Positions 6,872-7,102 of a DNA stretch of 7,102 bases are shown piece by piece; within the stretch, counting starts at the first letter, position 1; each line of letters begins with the position of its first letter. The translations under genes were made by a program, and so were the position numbers. The stretch covers positions 1 to 7,102 of the forward strand of contig JBBKWX010000186.1 of NCBI GenBank assembly GCA_037969175.1, read 5' to 3'. Under the pieces are notes generated by a model. That model made no database searches. It had not been told where the DNA came from and was given only the letters and a program-made list of their open reading frames with translations. This DNA comes from JBBKWX01 sp037969175. Its GTDB lineage: Bacteria; Bacteroidota; Bacteroidia; AKYH767-A; JBBKVM01.

Positions 6872-7002
6872 CATTGCTGTCCGGAATCGGGTTTTCTAAT
6901 ATTGTCGAATTGCATCCTAAGGATTTATCTACAAGAAGAGCCTGTGCTGATTTTACCACGGAAGTCTCAGAGCCCCGATGCCTCGCAAACGCGTCAAGCT
7001 AA
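6872..7002 (-). repeat. 131-bp dispersed repeat, right copy
   Basis: This is the inverted partner of 154-282, about 90% identical by hand alignment. On the minus strand it runs from TTAGCTTGACGC to CCGGACAGCAATG and lies 153 bp upstream of the MBOAT start codon. Relative to the gene it precedes, it has the same orientation as the left copy. It carries two extra bases, next to a substitution, within ACCACGGAAGTC (about 6955-6966), where the left copy has ACCACATGTC. No gene is seen inside. A minus-strand frame open from the window edge stops at 6953, because of that 2-base difference relative to the left copy. Confidence 0.85.
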
Positions 7003-7019
7003 CAGTAGAGAATATTTCC

Positions 7020-7064
7020 CGCAGATCTCGCAGAAGCTTTTTATTCCATTCTGTGAGATCTGCG
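7020..7064. repeat. Imperfect palindrome with 16-bp arms beside the right repeat copy
   Basis: CGCAGATCTCGCAGAA (7020-7035) and TTCTGTGAGATCTGCG (7049-7064) pair with a single G-T mismatch around a 13-base spacer, giving a strong hairpin on either strand. The arms contain the CGCAGATCT and CGCAGA words. From memory these resemble repetitive intergenic elements common in Bacteroidota genomes, but that resemblance is unverified. It sits 17 bp beyond the 131-bp repeat and may be part of the same element. The left copy has no equally good palindrome at this place. It could be a REP-like repeat, a bidirectional terminator for a gene to the right, or a mobile-element end. Confidence 0.6.
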
Positions 7065-7102
7065 AATGCAAAGTGAATCTCTTGCAATAACGTTTCATAA
7101 CC

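Noticed and set aside
6953..7102. Minus-strand frame open from the right edge to a TAA at 6953-6955 (about 49 codons)
   Set aside because: It runs through the palindrome and the repeat. A second minus-strand frame is also open over much of the same stretch, and no domain is recognisable. It may be a decayed gene end but is not supported as a CDS.
1..7102. CRISPR array, tRNA, rRNA, riboswitch or defence system
   Set aside because: No regularly spaced repeats, tRNA-like cloverleaf, rRNA stretch or recognisable defence protein was seen on either strand by eye.

Overview
The window looks like chromosomal DNA from a member of the Bacteroidota. The DNA is fairly AT-rich and start codons lack Shine-Dalgarno sites, with AT-rich leaders instead. 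A promoter-like pair (TTTG, 20 bases, TAGTTTAG) resembles the Bacteroidota -33/-7 consensus. The gene families present are also common in that phylum. The assignment is inferred from style and not from a marker gene.

Layout: positions 1-492 are a non-coding left flank holding a 129-bp repeat (154-282) and a perfect 8-bp palindrome (351-370). A SulP-family anion transporter with a STAS domain runs rightward (493-2034). Everything else coding runs leftward. From its promoter side, the order is an MBOAT O-acyltransferase (6718 to 5312), a membrane-anchored SGNH/DltD-like protein (5306 to 4344), a PhnA-domain zinc-ribbon protein (4354 to 3773), a PAP2-family phosphatase (3773 to 3060), a group III truncated haemoglobin (3046 to 2654), and, after a 102-bp gap, an unrecognised 182-aa cytoplasmic protein (2551 to 2003). 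The last gene overlaps the end of the transporter gene tail to tail by 32 bp. The first five leftward genes touch, overlap or lie within 13 bp of each other and almost certainly form one operon.

The right flank (6719-7102) holds a candidate operon promoter, a leader hairpin, a second copy of the 131-bp repeat (6872-7002, opposite strand) and a 16-bp-arm imperfect palindrome (7020-7064). The two repeat copies are about 90% identical. Each lies upstream of one of the two divergently placed transcription units, in the same orientation relative to its gene (about 210 and 153 bp from the start codon). This is the most notable structure in the window.

The best-supported functional unit is the MBOAT plus SGNH pair. 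In other bacteria such pairs (AlgI/AlgJ, PatA/PatB, DltB/DltD) transfer acyl groups across the membrane onto an extracytoplasmic polymer. The PAP2 protein would fit lipid-phosphate turnover at the same membrane. Why a haem protein and a PhnA protein travel with them is not explained by known pathways.
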